Positions 18,262 to 27,251 of a stretch of DNA of 64,000 bases are shown here, piece after piece. The position numbers were made by a program, and so were the translations under genes. The notes beneath the pieces are model-generated. The model was not told where the DNA came from, made no database searches, and saw only the letters and a list, made by a program, of their open reading frames with translations. Every line of letters begins with the position of its first letter. Positions within the stretch are counted from its first letter, which is position 1. The stretch spans positions 132,501 through 196,500 of the forward strand of contig QWDA01000003.1 in assembly GCA_003605175.1 (NCBI GenBank), given 5' to 3'. The stretch comes from Paracoccaceae bacterium. Its GTDB lineage: Bacteria; Pseudomonadota; Alphaproteobacteria; Rhodobacterales; Rhodobacteraceae.

Positions 18262-19272
18262 GTGGCCGGTCTCGGGCAGACATTGGGCAGAGCGGCCACC
18301 TGGCCGCTCACCCTCGCCGCGCGGGCGGTCGATCCGCCGCTCCGCGCCTGGCAGCGCCGCACCGGCACGGGCGGAATGGCGGCGGTGTTCCTGGCACCGA
18401 ACCTCTTGATCTTCTCGGTCTTCGTGCTGGTGCCGCTGGTGCTGAACTTCGCCTATTCGATGACCGGCGGCACCGGGATCCTGCTGGGCCAGCGTCCTTT
18501 CGTGGGCGCCGAGCAATATGCCCGCCTGCTCGAATGCCAGGACTACACGCGGCCGATCACCTGCCGCGAGGACCAGTTCTGGACGGCGGTCGGCAATACC
18601 GCGCAATTCGTCATCTTCCAGGTCTCGCTGATGGTGGTGGTCTCGCTGATCACCGCGCTGATCCTGAACCGGGATATCCGCGGGCGGAGCTTCTTTCGCG
18701 CGGTGTTCTTCTTTCCGGTGCTTCTGTCGCCGGTGGTCGTGGGCCTGATCTGGCGCTGGATCCTGCAACGGCAGGGCCTGTTGAACCTGATCATGGTCAA
18801 GCTGGGGCTGGAACCGGAAGTCTGGCTGAACGACAGGGTCTACGCCTTTGCCGCGACCATCGGGGTTTCGACCTGGGCGCATATGGGGTTCTACACGCTG
18901 ATCCTGCTGGCGGGCCTGCAGGCGATCCCGCGCGATCTCTACGAGGCGGCCGAGATGGACGCGACGCCGCCGGGCCGGGTGTTCTGGCGGATCACGCTGC
19001 CGCTTCTGGGGCCGAACCTGGCGGTGGTGCTGGTGCTCGCGCTGATCCGCGGCGTGCAGATCTTCGACGAGGCCTATGTGCTCACCGGCGGCGGGCCGGG
19101 CACCTCGACGCTCTACCTGACGCAATACATCTACGAATCCGGCTTTGCCTCGCTCCTGCGCGAGCCGGGTCTGGCGGCGGCGGCCTCGATCCTGATGGGG
19201 GCGGTCCTGGTGGTGCTGACGCTGATCCAGCTCTGGCTGTCGCGGCGGGCCGAGGGGAGGAAGGCACGATGA
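18262..19272 (+). CDS. sugar ABC transporter permease (MalF/UgpA-like)
   Basis: A 336-residue inner-membrane permease with six predicted helices. It carries the EAA loop of carbohydrate importers (EAAEMDATPPGRVFWRITLP), which contacts the ATPase. It starts with GTG one base after the stop of the binding-protein gene. The periplasmic region between helices 1 and 2 has two cysteines, in LLECQDY and PITCRED. Together with the next gene it forms the membrane channel. Confidence 0.92.
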   Translation: MAGLGQTLGRAATWPLTLAARAVDPPLRAWQRRTGTGGMAAVFLAPNLLIFSVFVLVPLVLNFAYSMTGGTGILLGQRPFVGAEQYARLLECQDYTRPITCREDQFWTAVGNTAQFVIFQVSLMVVVSLITALILNRDIRGRSFFRAVFFFPVLLSPVVVGLIWRWILQRQGLLNLIMVKLGLEPEVWLNDRVYAFAATIGVSTWAHMGFYTLILLAGLQAIPRDLYEAAEMDATPPGRVFWRITLPLLGPNLAVVLVLALIRGVQIFDEAYVLTGGGPGTSTLYLTQYIYESGFASLLREPGLAAAASILMGAVLVVLTLIQLWLSRRAEGRKAR

Positions 19273-20324
19273 CGCGGATTGGCGAATTCCTGTTCCGTCG
19301 GCGCGGCCATGGCGGGCGCTGGCACTGGACCGACATCGCCACCTGGACCTGGCTGATCCTGGGCACGGTGCTGATGTTCGGCCCGGCGCTCTGGCTGGTC
19401 GGCTCGTCCTTCAAGGGCCCGGCGCAGCTTGCCGAGTTTCCGCCGACGATCCTGCCCTATGTGCAGGAGGTGACCGAGGTCGAGGGCTACGACAAGCCCC
19501 TGCCGCTCTACACCGCGACGCTGGAGGACGGCACGACCCGGACCCTCGCCGAGATCCGTCGGATCGGCACCAATTCGCAGATGGTCGACCCGGCGAACCC
19601 GGGCGAGAAGATCAACGTCAACATCGCGAACCGCAGCCCGCTGCGCGAGATCGGCCTCGCGACCGGGAACTATGTCGAGCCGCTGGTGGCGAACAACTTC
19701 GTCCTGTTCCTCTGGAACTCGGTCTTCGTGACCACGATGGCGACGCTGATCACGCTCCTGACCAACTCCATGGCGGCCTTCGCGCTCTCGAAATACCGGT
19801 TCCGGGGCCGCGACGCGGTGATGCTCCTGATCGTCGCGACGCTGATGGTGCCGCTCTCGGTGATCCTGGTGCCGCTCTATTCGGTGGTGAACGCCACGGG
19901 GCTCCTGAACTCGCTCTGGGGGGTGATCCTGCCCACGGTGGCGACGCCGACCGGGGTGTTCCTCTTGCGCCAGTACATGCTGACGATCCCCGACGAGCTT
20001 CTCGAGGCCGCGCGGATGGATCATGCCAGCGAATGGCAGATCTATTGGCGGATCGTGCTGCCGCTCGCCGCGCCGGCGCTGGCGGTCCTCGCGATCTTCT
20101 CGGTGGTCTGGCGGTGGAACGATTTCCTCTGGCCGCTGATCGTCCTGTCGAAGCGCGAGCTCTACACGCTGCAGGTCGGGCTCAACACCTATGCGGGCGA
20201 GCTGAACGTGCAGTGGCACTACATCCTCGCCATGACCGTGGTGACGATGATCCCGGTGGTGATCGTCTTCGTGTTCCTGCAGCGCTTCATCACCACCGGC
20301 ATCGCCGGTGCGGGCATCAAATAG
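19269..20324 (+). CDS. sugar ABC transporter permease (MalG/UgpE-like) with long periplasmic insert
   Basis: A 351-residue second permease. The EAA loop EAARMDHASEWQIYWRIVLP and the helical core match the MalG class. It overlaps the first permease gene by 4 bases (ATGA). Between the first helix (about 27-47) and the second (about 142-160) lies a polar insert of roughly 90 residues (EFPPTILPYVQEVTEVEGY onward), longer than the usual loop of a few tens of residues. This insert would be periplasmic and could contact the binding protein. Confidence that it is a sugar permease is high; the role of the insert is inference. Confidence 0.92.
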   Translation: MTRIGEFLFRRRGHGGRWHWTDIATWTWLILGTVLMFGPALWLVGSSFKGPAQLAEFPPTILPYVQEVTEVEGYDKPLPLYTATLEDGTTRTLAEIRRIGTNSQMVDPANPGEKINVNIANRSPLREIGLATGNYVEPLVANNFVLFLWNSVFVTTMATLITLLTNSMAAFALSKYRFRGRDAVMLLIVATLMVPLSVILVPLYSVVNATGLLNSLWGVILPTVATPTGVFLLRQYMLTIPDELLEAARMDHASEWQIYWRIVLPLAAPALAVLAIFSVVWRWNDFLWPLIVLSKRELYTLQVGLNTYAGELNVQWHYILAMTVVTMIPVVIVFVFLQRFITTGIAGAGIK

Positions 20325-20333
20325 GAGGGGGCG

Positions 20334-21383
20334 ATGGGACGGATCGTTCTGGACGGGATCACCAAGAGCTTCGGCGCGACGCAGGTGATCCACGGCATCG
20401 ACCTCGAGATCGAGGAGGGCGAGCTCGCCGTCTTCGTGGGCCCCTCGGGCTGCGGCAAGTCCACGCTCCTGCGGCTGATCGCGGGGCTCGACCGGCCGAC
20501 CTCGGGGCGGATCGAGATCAACGGGAGGGACGTCACGCGGGCCTCGGCGGCGGACCGGGGGCTGGCCATGGTGTTCCAGTCCTACGCGCTCTACCCGCAC
20601 ATGACGGTGCGGCAGAACCTGTCCTTCGGGCTCGAGAACACGCGGATGCCCAAGCCCGAGATCGCCGAGCGGATCGACGAGGCCGGGCGGATGCTGGAGA
20701 TCGGCGAGCTGATGGAGCGGCGGCCGACCCAGCTTTCGGGCGGGCAGCGGCAGCGGGTGGCGATCGGCCGGGCGATCGTGCGGAACCCGACGGCGTTCCT
20801 TCTGGACGAGCCCCTGTCGAACCTCGATGCCGAACTGCGCGGCACGATGCGCGCCGAGCTGGCGCGGCTCCATGCGCGGCTGGCGACGACGATGGTCTAC
20901 GTGACCCATGACCAGGTCGAGGCGATGACGCTCGCCGACAAGATCGTGGTCCTGCGGGGCGGGCGGATCGAGCAGGTCGACACGCCCCTGGGCCTCTACA
21001 ACCGGCCGCAGAACCTTTTCGTGGCCGGGTTCATCGGGGCGCCGAACATGAACTTCTTCCGGGTCCGCGCCACGGGCGGGCAGGCCGAACTGCCGGGCGG
21101 GCTTTCCCTGGCCGTGCCGGGCGAAGGCGAGGTCACGGTGGGGATCCGGCCGCAGGGCCTGCATCTCGCCACCGGGGACGGGCCGGCGCTCGAGGTGGTG
21201 ATCCGGCTGGTCGAGGCGCTGGGCGCCGAGACCGTGGTTCATGCCGATGCCGCCGACGGGACGCCGGTGGTGACCGTCCTGTCAGGCCAGCCGTCGCTGG
21301 CCGCGGGGCAGCCGATCCGGCTCGCGTTCGATGCGGACGCGGTGCATTTCTTCGGTGCGGACGGGATGCGGCTCGAGGCCTAG
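20334..21383 (+). CDS. sugar ABC transporter ATPase (UgpC/MsmK-like)
   Basis: A 349-residue ATPase of the CUT1 class. Walker [10 protein letters not shown] (about 40-48), Q-loop [10 protein letters not shown], signature LSGGQRQR and Walker [13 protein letters not shown] are intact, followed by the C-terminal OB-type regulatory domain. It starts 9 bases after the second permease with GGAGGGG upstream. It closes the operon. In some bacteria such ATPases serve several importers, so it need not be exclusive to this one. Confidence 0.94.
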   Translation: MGRIVLDGITKSFGATQVIHGIDLEIEEGELAVFVGPSGCGKSTLLRLIAGLDRPTSGRIEINGRDVTRASAADRGLAMVFQSYALYPHMTVRQNLSFGLENTRMPKPEIAERIDEAGRMLEIGELMERRPTQLSGGQRQRVAIGRAIVRNPTAFLLDEPLSNLDAELRGTMRAELARLHARLATTMVYVTHDQVEAMTLADKIVVLRGGRIEQVDTPLGLYNRPQNLFVAGFIGAPNMNFFRVRATGGQAELPGGLSLAVPGEGEVTVGIRPQGLHLATGDGPALEVVIRLVEALGAETVVHADAADGTPVVTVLSGQPSLAAGQPIRLAFDADAVHFFGADGMRLEA

Positions 21384-21511
21384 TGCGGCCGCCGCGCGCC
21401 ATGGCATCGCCAGCCAGGGTGGCGGGGTGACAAGGCAGCGCCGGCATCAGGACGCGGGGCGCGCGCGCGCGATGGCGGCACAACTCCTGTCCTGTGGAAA
21501 CGCGCCCCGCC

Positions 21512-22018
21512 CTAGCCCGGAAGCTCCCGCGGCACCGTGAAATCCACCAGCCTGCCCGCGCCCCAGCCGATCTCGCTCCAGCGCCCGGCCTCGAAGCGGA
21601 TCACCGCCGTCGCGCCGGTCGGGTAGTCGCCGTAGCGCGGATGCGCCGGCCGGTCGGGCAGGATCCGGCCCGCGAAATCGCCGAAGCCGGGATTGTGCCC
21701 GATCAGCATCGTCACCGGCGACGCCGCGCCGCGCAGCACGCCCAGCACCCCAGGCGCCGATGCGTTGTAGAGCCCCCGCTCGGCGCGCATCGGCACCGCC
21801 CCGGGCAGTTCGCGCGCGATCCCGGCCCAGGTCGCCTCGGTCCGCCGCGCGCCCGACAGGATCACCTCGCCCGGCAGGTGGCCCTGCGCCGCCAGCCAGC
21901 GCCCGATTGCCACCGCCGAGGCCTCGCCGCGCGCGTTCAGCGGCCGGTCGAAATCCGTCTCCAGCGGGTCCGACCAGCTCGATTTCGCATGACGGGTCAG
22001 GATCAGCGTCAGGCTCAT
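21512..22018 (-). CDS. SixA-like phosphohistidine phosphatase
   Basis: A 168-residue protein of the histidine phosphatase superfamily, SixA branch. The catalytic motif LTRHAKSSW lies at residues 6-14, with RPLNARGE and the second histidine in MLIGHNPGFGDFA. SixA proteins dephosphorylate phosphohistidine on signalling or PTS-type proteins; the target here is unknown. The start at 22018 places the RHA motif as in the family and overlaps the upstream Fe-S protein gene by 4 bases. It converges on the uronate operon, leaving a gap of about 128 bases without an obvious terminator. Confidence 0.88.
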   Translation of the reverse strand: MSLTLILTRHAKSSWSDPLETDFDRPLNARGEASAVAIGRWLAAQGHLPGEVILSGARRTEATWAGIARELPGAVPMRAERGLYNASAPGVLGVLRGAASPVTMLIGHNPGFGDFAGRILPDRPAHPRYGDYPTGATAVIRFEAGRWSEIGWGAGRLVDFTVPRELPG

Positions 22019-22668
22019 GCCAGGAAATATCCCATGTGATAGGCCGATTGCGCCGGGTCGCGGCCGTAGCTCTGGCTGACCGGGCAGGCGCGCCGCACCC
22101 GGCAGCCCGCCTCCCGGCAATCGCGCCCCGCCGGCACGGCGAGATGCGCCTTGCAGGCGGGCACATCGTAGCCCCCCGGTACCAGCGCCGCCACCGGGCA
22201 GGCGGTGCGGCAGGGCTTGTCGGCGCAGCCATCGCAGGGCCGCGTGCCGCCCGGCGGCAGGTCGAGCCGCCCGGGAAGCCCCAGCGCGCCCCGGTAGGAA
22301 ACCATCAGCCCCGCGCGGTCATGCACCAGGATCCCCACCTCCGAGGCCCAGGCATGGCCGCTCGTCCGTGCCCAGGCGATGAACGGGTGCCAGGGCGGCC
22401 CGCCATAGGGAAAGAACGCCCGGCCGCCCAGCTCTGCCGCCATGTCGCCGATCACCCGCGCCGACCAGCGGTCCATCGCGTCGCGCGCGCCGTCGGTGAA
22501 CTCGGGTTCCGCCGCGACATGCGCCCAGAAGCCGGGCTCGCCGGGCCCGAGCAGAAGCAGCGTGCCGACATCCTCCGGCAGGCCGTCCTCCGGGCCGGGA
22601 TGGAACCCGCCGAAAACCTCCAGATGCGCCCGCGCGGCGCGCGCCGCCACCCGGCGGTAGGAGATCAC
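22015..22668 (-). CDS. 4Fe-4S ferredoxin-like protein distantly like QueG
   Basis: A 217-residue soluble protein with two cysteine groups in the C-terminal half: [14 protein letters not shown] and, further on, [13 protein letters not shown]. These can hold iron-sulphur clusters, and the arrangement recalls the C-terminal part of epoxyqueuosine reductase (QueG), though the protein is much shorter and lacks the cobalamin domain. The N-terminal half has [16 protein letters not shown], typical of a Rhodobacterales family annotated only as ferredoxin. It starts with GTG overlapping the argB stop. Redox function is inferred. Confidence 0.75.
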   Translation of the reverse strand: MISYRRVAARAARAHLEVFGGFHPGPEDGLPEDVGTLLLLGPGEPGFWAHVAAEPEFTDGARDAMDRWSARVIGDMAAELGGRAFFPYGGPPWHPFIAWARTSGHAWASEVGILVHDRAGLMVSYRGALGLPGRLDLPPGGTRPCDGCADKPCRTACPVAALVPGGYDVPACKAHLAVPAGRDCREAGCRVRRACPVSQSYGRDPAQSAYHMGYFLA

Positions 22669-23531
22669 CGCGGCGTGCGGATCAGGCTGCCCGCCCCGTG
22701 CTCGGTGTAAAGCTCCAGAAGGCAGGCATTGGGCGCGCGGCCATCCAGGATCACCACGGCGCGCACGCCGTGTTCGATGGCGTCGAGCGCGGTCTCGGTC
22801 TTCGGGATCATGCCCCCCGCGACGGTGCCATCCGCGATCATCGCCCGGATCTGCCCGGGTGACAGCTCGGTCAGCACCTCGCCCTCGGCGTTCTTCACCC
22901 CCGCCACGTCTGTCAGGAGGAGCAGCCGGTCGGCCTTCAGGCTGGCGGCAATGGCGCCCGCCGCAGTGTCGCCGTTCACGTTGAAGGTCTCGCCGTCCCG
23001 GCCCGCGCCGATCGGCGCGATCACCGGGATGATCTCGGCGGCATGGAGCGAGCGCAGGAAATCCGGGTTGAACGCCACCGGCGTGCCGACGAAGCCGAGC
23101 TCCGCGTCGGTCGGCTCGCAGACCATCAGGTTCGCGTCCTTGCCCGAAAGACCCACCGCCTTGCCGCCCGCGGCGTTGATCGCCTGTACGATGGCCTTGT
23201 TCACGCGGCCCGAGAGCACCATCTCGACCACCTCGACCGTCGCCGCGTCGGTCACCCGCTTGCCGCGCACGAACTCGGACTGGATGTCGAGCTTCGCCAG
23301 CATCCCGTTGATCTGCGGTCCCCCGCCATGGACAACCACCGGGTTCACGCCGACCTGCTGCATCAGCGCCACGTCGCGGGCGAAGCTGTGCAGCCCCTCC
23401 TCGCTCCCCATCGCATGGCCGCCCAGCTTGATCACCACGGTCGCGCCGTCATAGCGCTGCAGATAGGGCAGCGCCTGGTTCAGGGTCCGGGCGGTCGCAA
23501 TCCAGTCGCGGTTCATGTCACGGATCTTCAT
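22665..23531 (-). CDS. argB: acetylglutamate kinase
   Basis: Second step of arginine synthesis: phosphorylation of N-acetylglutamate. The 288-residue protein has the nucleotide loop [11 protein letters not shown] (about 31-41), [14 protein letters not shown] (about 65-78), the [11 protein letters not shown] substrate loop and [12 protein letters not shown] near the C-terminus. GAGGAAAG upstream of 23531 supports this start; an in-frame ATG five codons later would equal the usual family start. It overlaps the Fe-S gene by 4 bases. Confidence 0.95.
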   Translation of the reverse strand: MKIRDMNRDWIATARTLNQALPYLQRYDGATVVIKLGGHAMGSEEGLHSFARDVALMQQVGVNPVVVHGGGPQINGMLAKLDIQSEFVRGKRVTDAATVEVVEMVLSGRVNKAIVQAINAAGGKAVGLSGKDANLMVCEPTDAELGFVGTPVAFNPDFLRSLHAAEIIPVIAPIGAGRDGETFNVNGDTAAGAIAASLKADRLLLLTDVAGVKNAEGEVLTELSPGQIRAMIADGTVAGGMIPKTETALDAIEHGVRAVVILDGRAPNACLLELYTEHGAGSLIRTPR

Positions 23532-23732
23532 CGGCTTTCCTCAGACCCGGTGTTAGCGGCACGGGGCGGAGGCGGCAAGCCGCGAGACCGGAAGCCCTTC
23601 CGGTTCCGCTTCTTCTTGGTGAAAATACTCCGGGGTGAGGCCCGAAGGGCCGAGGGGCGGAGCCCCTCTCCCCCGCGACGCCGCAGGCGGCGCAACCCAT
23701 TCCTGCCGAACGGCGCCGCAACCGGCGCAACC
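23532..23732. repeat. intergenic region with dispersed element copy 2 and hairpins
   Basis: This 201-base gap between argB and engB holds no gene. Positions 23606-23632 are the complement of the element at 7163-7189 (read leftward CGGAGTATTTTC...GAAGAAGCGG). Next to it are the hairpin GAGGGGC-GGA-GCCCCTC (23652-23668) and a CGAAGGGCC motif. The run of small palindromes after a leftward gene suggests a transcription end or processing site, but no T run follows the stem. I recall similar GGAGTATTT...GAAGAAG motifs between genes in Rhodobacteraceae. Confidence 0.5.
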
Positions 23733-24383
23733 CTATTCCAGGCCCGCGATCACCGCGCGCAGCACGTCGATGCCCTGGCCGGTCTCCGAGGAGGTGACGA
23801 TCAGCTCGGGGAACGCGGCCGGGTGCTTCGCCAGCGCCGCCCGGGTGGTGGCGAGCGCCGCCTCGCGGTCCTTCTCCTTCACCTTGTCGGCCTTGGTCAG
23901 CACCGCCTGGAAGGTGACCGCCGAGGTATCGAGCAGGGACAGGATCTCCTCGTCCACCGGCTTCACCCCGTGCCGCGCGTCGATCAGCACGAAGGCCCGG
24001 CGCAGGTTCGGCCGGCCCGAAAGATAGGCCTTCATCAGCCGTTGCCAGCTCGCGACCACGGCCACCGGCGCCTTGGCGAAGCCGTAGCCCGGCAGGTCGA
24101 CGAGGTAATGCGCATCGCCGCCGCCGGTGAAGAAGTTGATCTCCTGGGTGCGGCCGGGGGTATTCGAGGCCCGCGCCAGGCCGCGCCGCCCGGTCAGCGC
24201 GTTGATCAGCGAGGATTTCCCCACGTTCGAGCGCCCGGCAAAGCAGATCTCCAGCCGGTCGCCCGGCGGCAGCCCGTCCATCGCCACGACGCCCTTGAGG
24301 AAATCGGTCGGCTGCCGGAACAGCGCCTGTCCCGCCGCCAGCGCGGCTTCGTCCGCCTCGGCCTCGGGGAAGGTCAGGTTCAT
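23733..24383 (-). CDS. engB: ribosome biogenesis GTPase EngB/YsxC
   Basis: A GTPase needed for assembly of the 50S subunit. The 216-residue protein has G1 GRSNVGKSS, G2 SNTPGRTQEINFF, G3 DLPGYGFA and G4 TKADKV in order. Its start overlaps the stop of the MOSC gene by 4 bases (ATGA). Length and motif spacing are normal. Confidence 0.95.
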   Translation of the reverse strand: MNLTFPEAEADEAALAAGQALFRQPTDFLKGVVAMDGLPPGDRLEICFAGRSNVGKSSLINALTGRRGLARASNTPGRTQEINFFTGGGDAHYLVDLPGYGFAKAPVAVVASWQRLMKAYLSGRPNLRRAFVLIDARHGVKPVDEEILSLLDTSAVTFQAVLTKADKVKEKDREAALATTRAALAKHPAAFPELIVTSSETGQGIDVLRAVIAGLE

Positions 24384-25129
24384 GCGGGCACTTCCACCGG
24401 GTCGCCCGGCGCGATCTCGCCGCCCGCGACCACCTCGGCGAAGACGCCGAAATCCTGGTGCCCCCAGCTCCGCAGCACCGCCAGCATGTCGATATCGCGC
24501 GCGCCGGTCTCGGGATTGGCGCCGGTCGCCTTGCAGCGGCCGATCCGGTCGGTGACCTTCAGCCGCACCGCCCCGATCCGGATCTCCTGCCCGATCCAGC
24601 CGAATTCCTGCCAGGGCTCGAGCCCGTCGATCCAGAGATTGCCGCGCCAGCGGTGGATCGACAGATCGCGCCCCGCCTGCGCTTCCACCGCCCGGTGGGT
24701 GGCGAGGTTGTGGACCGAGAGCCAGGGGTTCGGATTGTCGGTCAGGCCGTCCGCATGAGAATGGATCCCGGTGGGCGCGGGCAGGTCGGCCGACCAGACC
24801 GGCGCCAGCCAGTCCCGCAGCGCCTCGAACGCGCCCGGTGCCTCGGGCGCCAGCGCGTGCCGGCCAGCCACCGGATGCGCCAGCTCCACCACGCCGGCCG
24901 CCGCGTCGAACCGGGCGGTGATCGCCATCAGCCCGGCCTCATGGGTGCAGCGCAGGAAGTTCGCGCATTTCGCCCAGCCGCCGCCATCGAACTTCGCCCG
25001 CTCATGCGCCACCGCCCAGAGCCGGTCGCCCGGCAGCCGGGCGCCGGGCGCCAGCGTAACGCGGTCGAGCGCCTCCCGGCCCAGCGATTTCACCGGGTGC
25101 CGGAAGACATGGGTGAGCGCCGCAGTCAT
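24380..25129 (-). CDS. MOSC-domain protein
   Basis: A 249-residue protein with the beta-barrel MOSC N domain (HVFRHPVKSLGREAL) and a MOSC domain with VHNLATHRAV, NLWIDGLEPWQEFGWIG, and TDRIGRCKATGANPETG. The last holds the conserved cysteine seen in YcbX/mARC-like proteins, which bind molybdenum cofactor and reduce N-hydroxylated compounds. It sits between yidC and engB with 4-base overlaps on both sides. Start 25129 is fixed by the ATGA overlap with the yidC stop. Confidence 0.88.
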   Translation of the reverse strand: MTAALTHVFRHPVKSLGREALDRVTLAPGARLPGDRLWAVAHERAKFDGGGWAKCANFLRCTHEAGLMAITARFDAAAGVVELAHPVAGRHALAPEAPGAFEALRDWLAPVWSADLPAPTGIHSHADGLTDNPNPWLSVHNLATHRAVEAQAGRDLSIHRWRGNLWIDGLEPWQEFGWIGQEIRIGAVRLKVTDRIGRCKATGANPETGARDIDMLAVLRSWGHQDFGVFAEVVAGGEIAPGDPVEVPA

Positions 25130-26964
25130 TTCTTCGGCGCCTTGTCGGCATTCGCGGCGGCCCCGCCGCGCTTGAGGCCCTTGGCGATATTGCCGAACAC
25201 GTCGGGCTTCACCCCGTGGCTGCGCATGATCGAATACTGCTGGATGAAGGTCAGCGTGTTGTTGGTGATCCAGTACAGCACCAGCCCCGAGGCGAAGCTG
25301 CCCAGCATGAACATGAACACCCAGGGCATCCAGGCAAAGATCATCGCCTGCGCCGGGTCGGTCGGGGCCGGGTTCAGCTTCTGCTGCAGCCACATCGAGA
25401 TCCCGAGCATCAGCGGCAGGAAGCCGATGAAGACCAGCGCCAGGATCGAGCCCGGCTCCGGCGCCGCCCAGGGCAGGAGCCCCCAGAGGTTGAACAGCGA
25501 AGACGGGTCGGGCGCCGAGAGGTCGTGGATCCAGCCGATCCAGGCCGCGTGGCGCAGCTCGATGGTGACGTTGATCACCTTGTAGAGCGAGAAGAAGATC
25601 GGGATCTGCAGCAGGATCGGCAGGCAGCCCGCGGCCGGGTTCACCTTTTCCTTCTTGTAGAGCGCCATCATCTCCTGCTGGAGCTTCTGGCGGTCCTCTC
25701 CGGCCTTCTCCTTGAGCTTCTCCATCTCGGGCTGAAGCTCCTTCATCTTGGCCATCGAGACGTAGGACTTGTAGGCGAGCGGCAGCAGGATCGCCTTGAT
25801 CACGAAGGTCAGGCAGATGATCGACCAGCCCATGTTGCCGATCATCCCGTGCAGGAGATGCAGCCCCCGGAAGATCGGCTTGGTGAGGAAGTAGAACCAG
25901 CCCCAGTCGATCGAGTCGATGAAGCGGTAGATCCCGCCCGCCTCGTAGTCTCGGATCGCCTCCCATTCCTTGGCGCCCGCGAACAGCCGCTGGGTGGCGG
26001 TCGCGCTCGCGCCGTCGGCCACCTCGATCGTGTCGAGAAGCGCGGTGGTGCGGAAGATGTCGCGGCCCGCATCGTACTGGATCGCCGCCTGGAACGCCTC
26101 GTCCGAGGTCGGCACCAGCGTGGTCATCCAGTAATGGTCGGTAAAGCCGATCCAGCCATTGCCCGCGACCTTCACCACATCCGCGGCCGGGCCCCAGCGC
26201 GGATCGGGCTCGAGGTCGTCGCGCATGTCCTTGTACTTGATCTCGTCCAGCGTCTCGCCGGTCTGCCGGATCGCGCCCTCGTGGATGATGAACTGGCGTT
26301 TCAGATCCGCGGGCTCGCCATGGCGCGAGATCACCCCGTAGGGCGCCATCTTCGCCGGCGCGCCGGAGGTGTTGGTGACCGACTGGGTCAGCGTGAACAT
26401 GAACTCGTCATCGACCGAGATCCGGCGGGTGAAGCTCAGCCCCTTGCCGTTGTCCCAGGTCAGGGTCACGTCCTTCCCGGGGCTCAGCGTGGCGCCGTCC
26501 GCAACCTGCCACTCGGTCTCGGCATTGGGCAGGTCCTCGACCGCGAGCCCCGCGCCGGGCGACCAGCCGAACACTGCATAATAGGCCTCCGCCCCGCCTT
26601 CGGGGCGCAACAGGGTGACATTGGGCGAGGACGGGTCGAGCTCGGTGTGGTAATCCTTGAGCGCCAGCGTGTCGATCCGCCCGCCGAGGAGCGAGATCGA
26701 GCCCTTGAGCCGCGGCGTGTCGATCGGGATGCGCGGCGCCTCGGCCAGCGCGTTCGCGCCGCTGTCCGCCGTGCCCGGCGCCGCGGCGCCGGTCTGTCCC
26801 GCGGTTCCCGCGATCGGGCCCGCCGCGGCCGGTTCGGCCTGGGTCGTGGCCGCGTTCGGGTCCTGCGGGGCCGGTTCCGGCGGCGGGAACAGCACCGTCC
26901 ATCCGAGGATGACGAGGCCGCTCAGCGCCATTGCGAGGATGAGATTCCGGTTCTGTTCGTCCAT
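25126..26964 (-). CDS. yidC: membrane protein insertase YidC
   Basis: YidC inserts proteins into the inner membrane alone or with SecYEG. The 612-residue protein starts MDEQNRNLILAMALSG (signal anchor), has a Pro/Ala-rich linker, the large periplasmic beta domain, then the core: WGWFYFLTKP, the cytosolic hairpin with AKMKELQPEMEKLKEK, AGCLPILLQIPIFFSLY and the last helices. The start at 26964 matches the family; an upstream ATG would add five residues. No rnpA or rpmH gene precedes it here. Confidence 0.96.
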   Translation of the reverse strand: MDEQNRNLILAMALSGLVILGWTVLFPPPEPAPQDPNAATTQAEPAAAGPIAGTAGQTGAAAPGTADSGANALAEAPRIPIDTPRLKGSISLLGGRIDTLALKDYHTELDPSSPNVTLLRPEGGAEAYYAVFGWSPGAGLAVEDLPNAETEWQVADGATLSPGKDVTLTWDNGKGLSFTRRISVDDEFMFTLTQSVTNTSGAPAKMAPYGVISRHGEPADLKRQFIIHEGAIRQTGETLDEIKYKDMRDDLEPDPRWGPAADVVKVAGNGWIGFTDHYWMTTLVPTSDEAFQAAIQYDAGRDIFRTTALLDTIEVADGASATATQRLFAGAKEWEAIRDYEAGGIYRFIDSIDWGWFYFLTKPIFRGLHLLHGMIGNMGWSIICLTFVIKAILLPLAYKSYVSMAKMKELQPEMEKLKEKAGEDRQKLQQEMMALYKKEKVNPAAGCLPILLQIPIFFSLYKVINVTIELRHAAWIGWIHDLSAPDPSSLFNLWGLLPWAAPEPGSILALVFIGFLPLMLGISMWLQQKLNPAPTDPAQAMIFAWMPWVFMFMLGSFASGLVLYWITNNTLTFIQQYSIMRSHGVKPDVFGNIAKGLKRGGAAANADKAPKK

Positions 26965-27251
26965 GCCGGGCGCCGCCACCGTTCCTGTTCAAGAGTCAGG
27001 CAGGTTCAACAGGCCGGACGCGTGAAGGTCAAGCCGCTTTTCCCGGCACCGGCGGCGCCCGCGGGGCCCGGGCGATCACGATATGGCGCCACGCGGCCCC
27101 GCGCCCTCGCCCGAACGGTTTCGCGGCCATGCGCCGCAGCTTCTCCAGGGCGATGATGCGGGCGGACGGTGCGGTTCCCGCAGGTGCCTTTCCGGATCCA
27201 ATCGCCGAAGCCGGGCTTCATCGTGTCGCGCTGCGTGCCCTCGCGGAACGG
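26965..27251. other. 287-base gap upstream of yidC, no gene seen
   Basis: I inspected all three leftward frames. A 71-codon open frame exists (27006-27221) but has no RnpA, RpmH or YidD motif and reads as Arg/Ala/Gly-rich noise. The gap presumably holds the yidC promoter; no convincing -35/-10 pair stands out. Confidence 0.6.

Noticed and set aside
18534-20324. A 596-residue fusion covering the second permease
   Set aside because: The first 245 codons are an out-of-frame reading of the first permease; the true start is the ATG at 19269 in an ATGA overlap.
24380-25966. Extended 528-residue MOSC protein
   Set aside because: The extra N-terminus is an out-of-frame reading of yidC; the ATG at 25129 overlaps the yidC stop.
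27006-27221. rnpA, rpmH or yidD upstream of yidC
   Set aside because: No family motif in any leftward frame.
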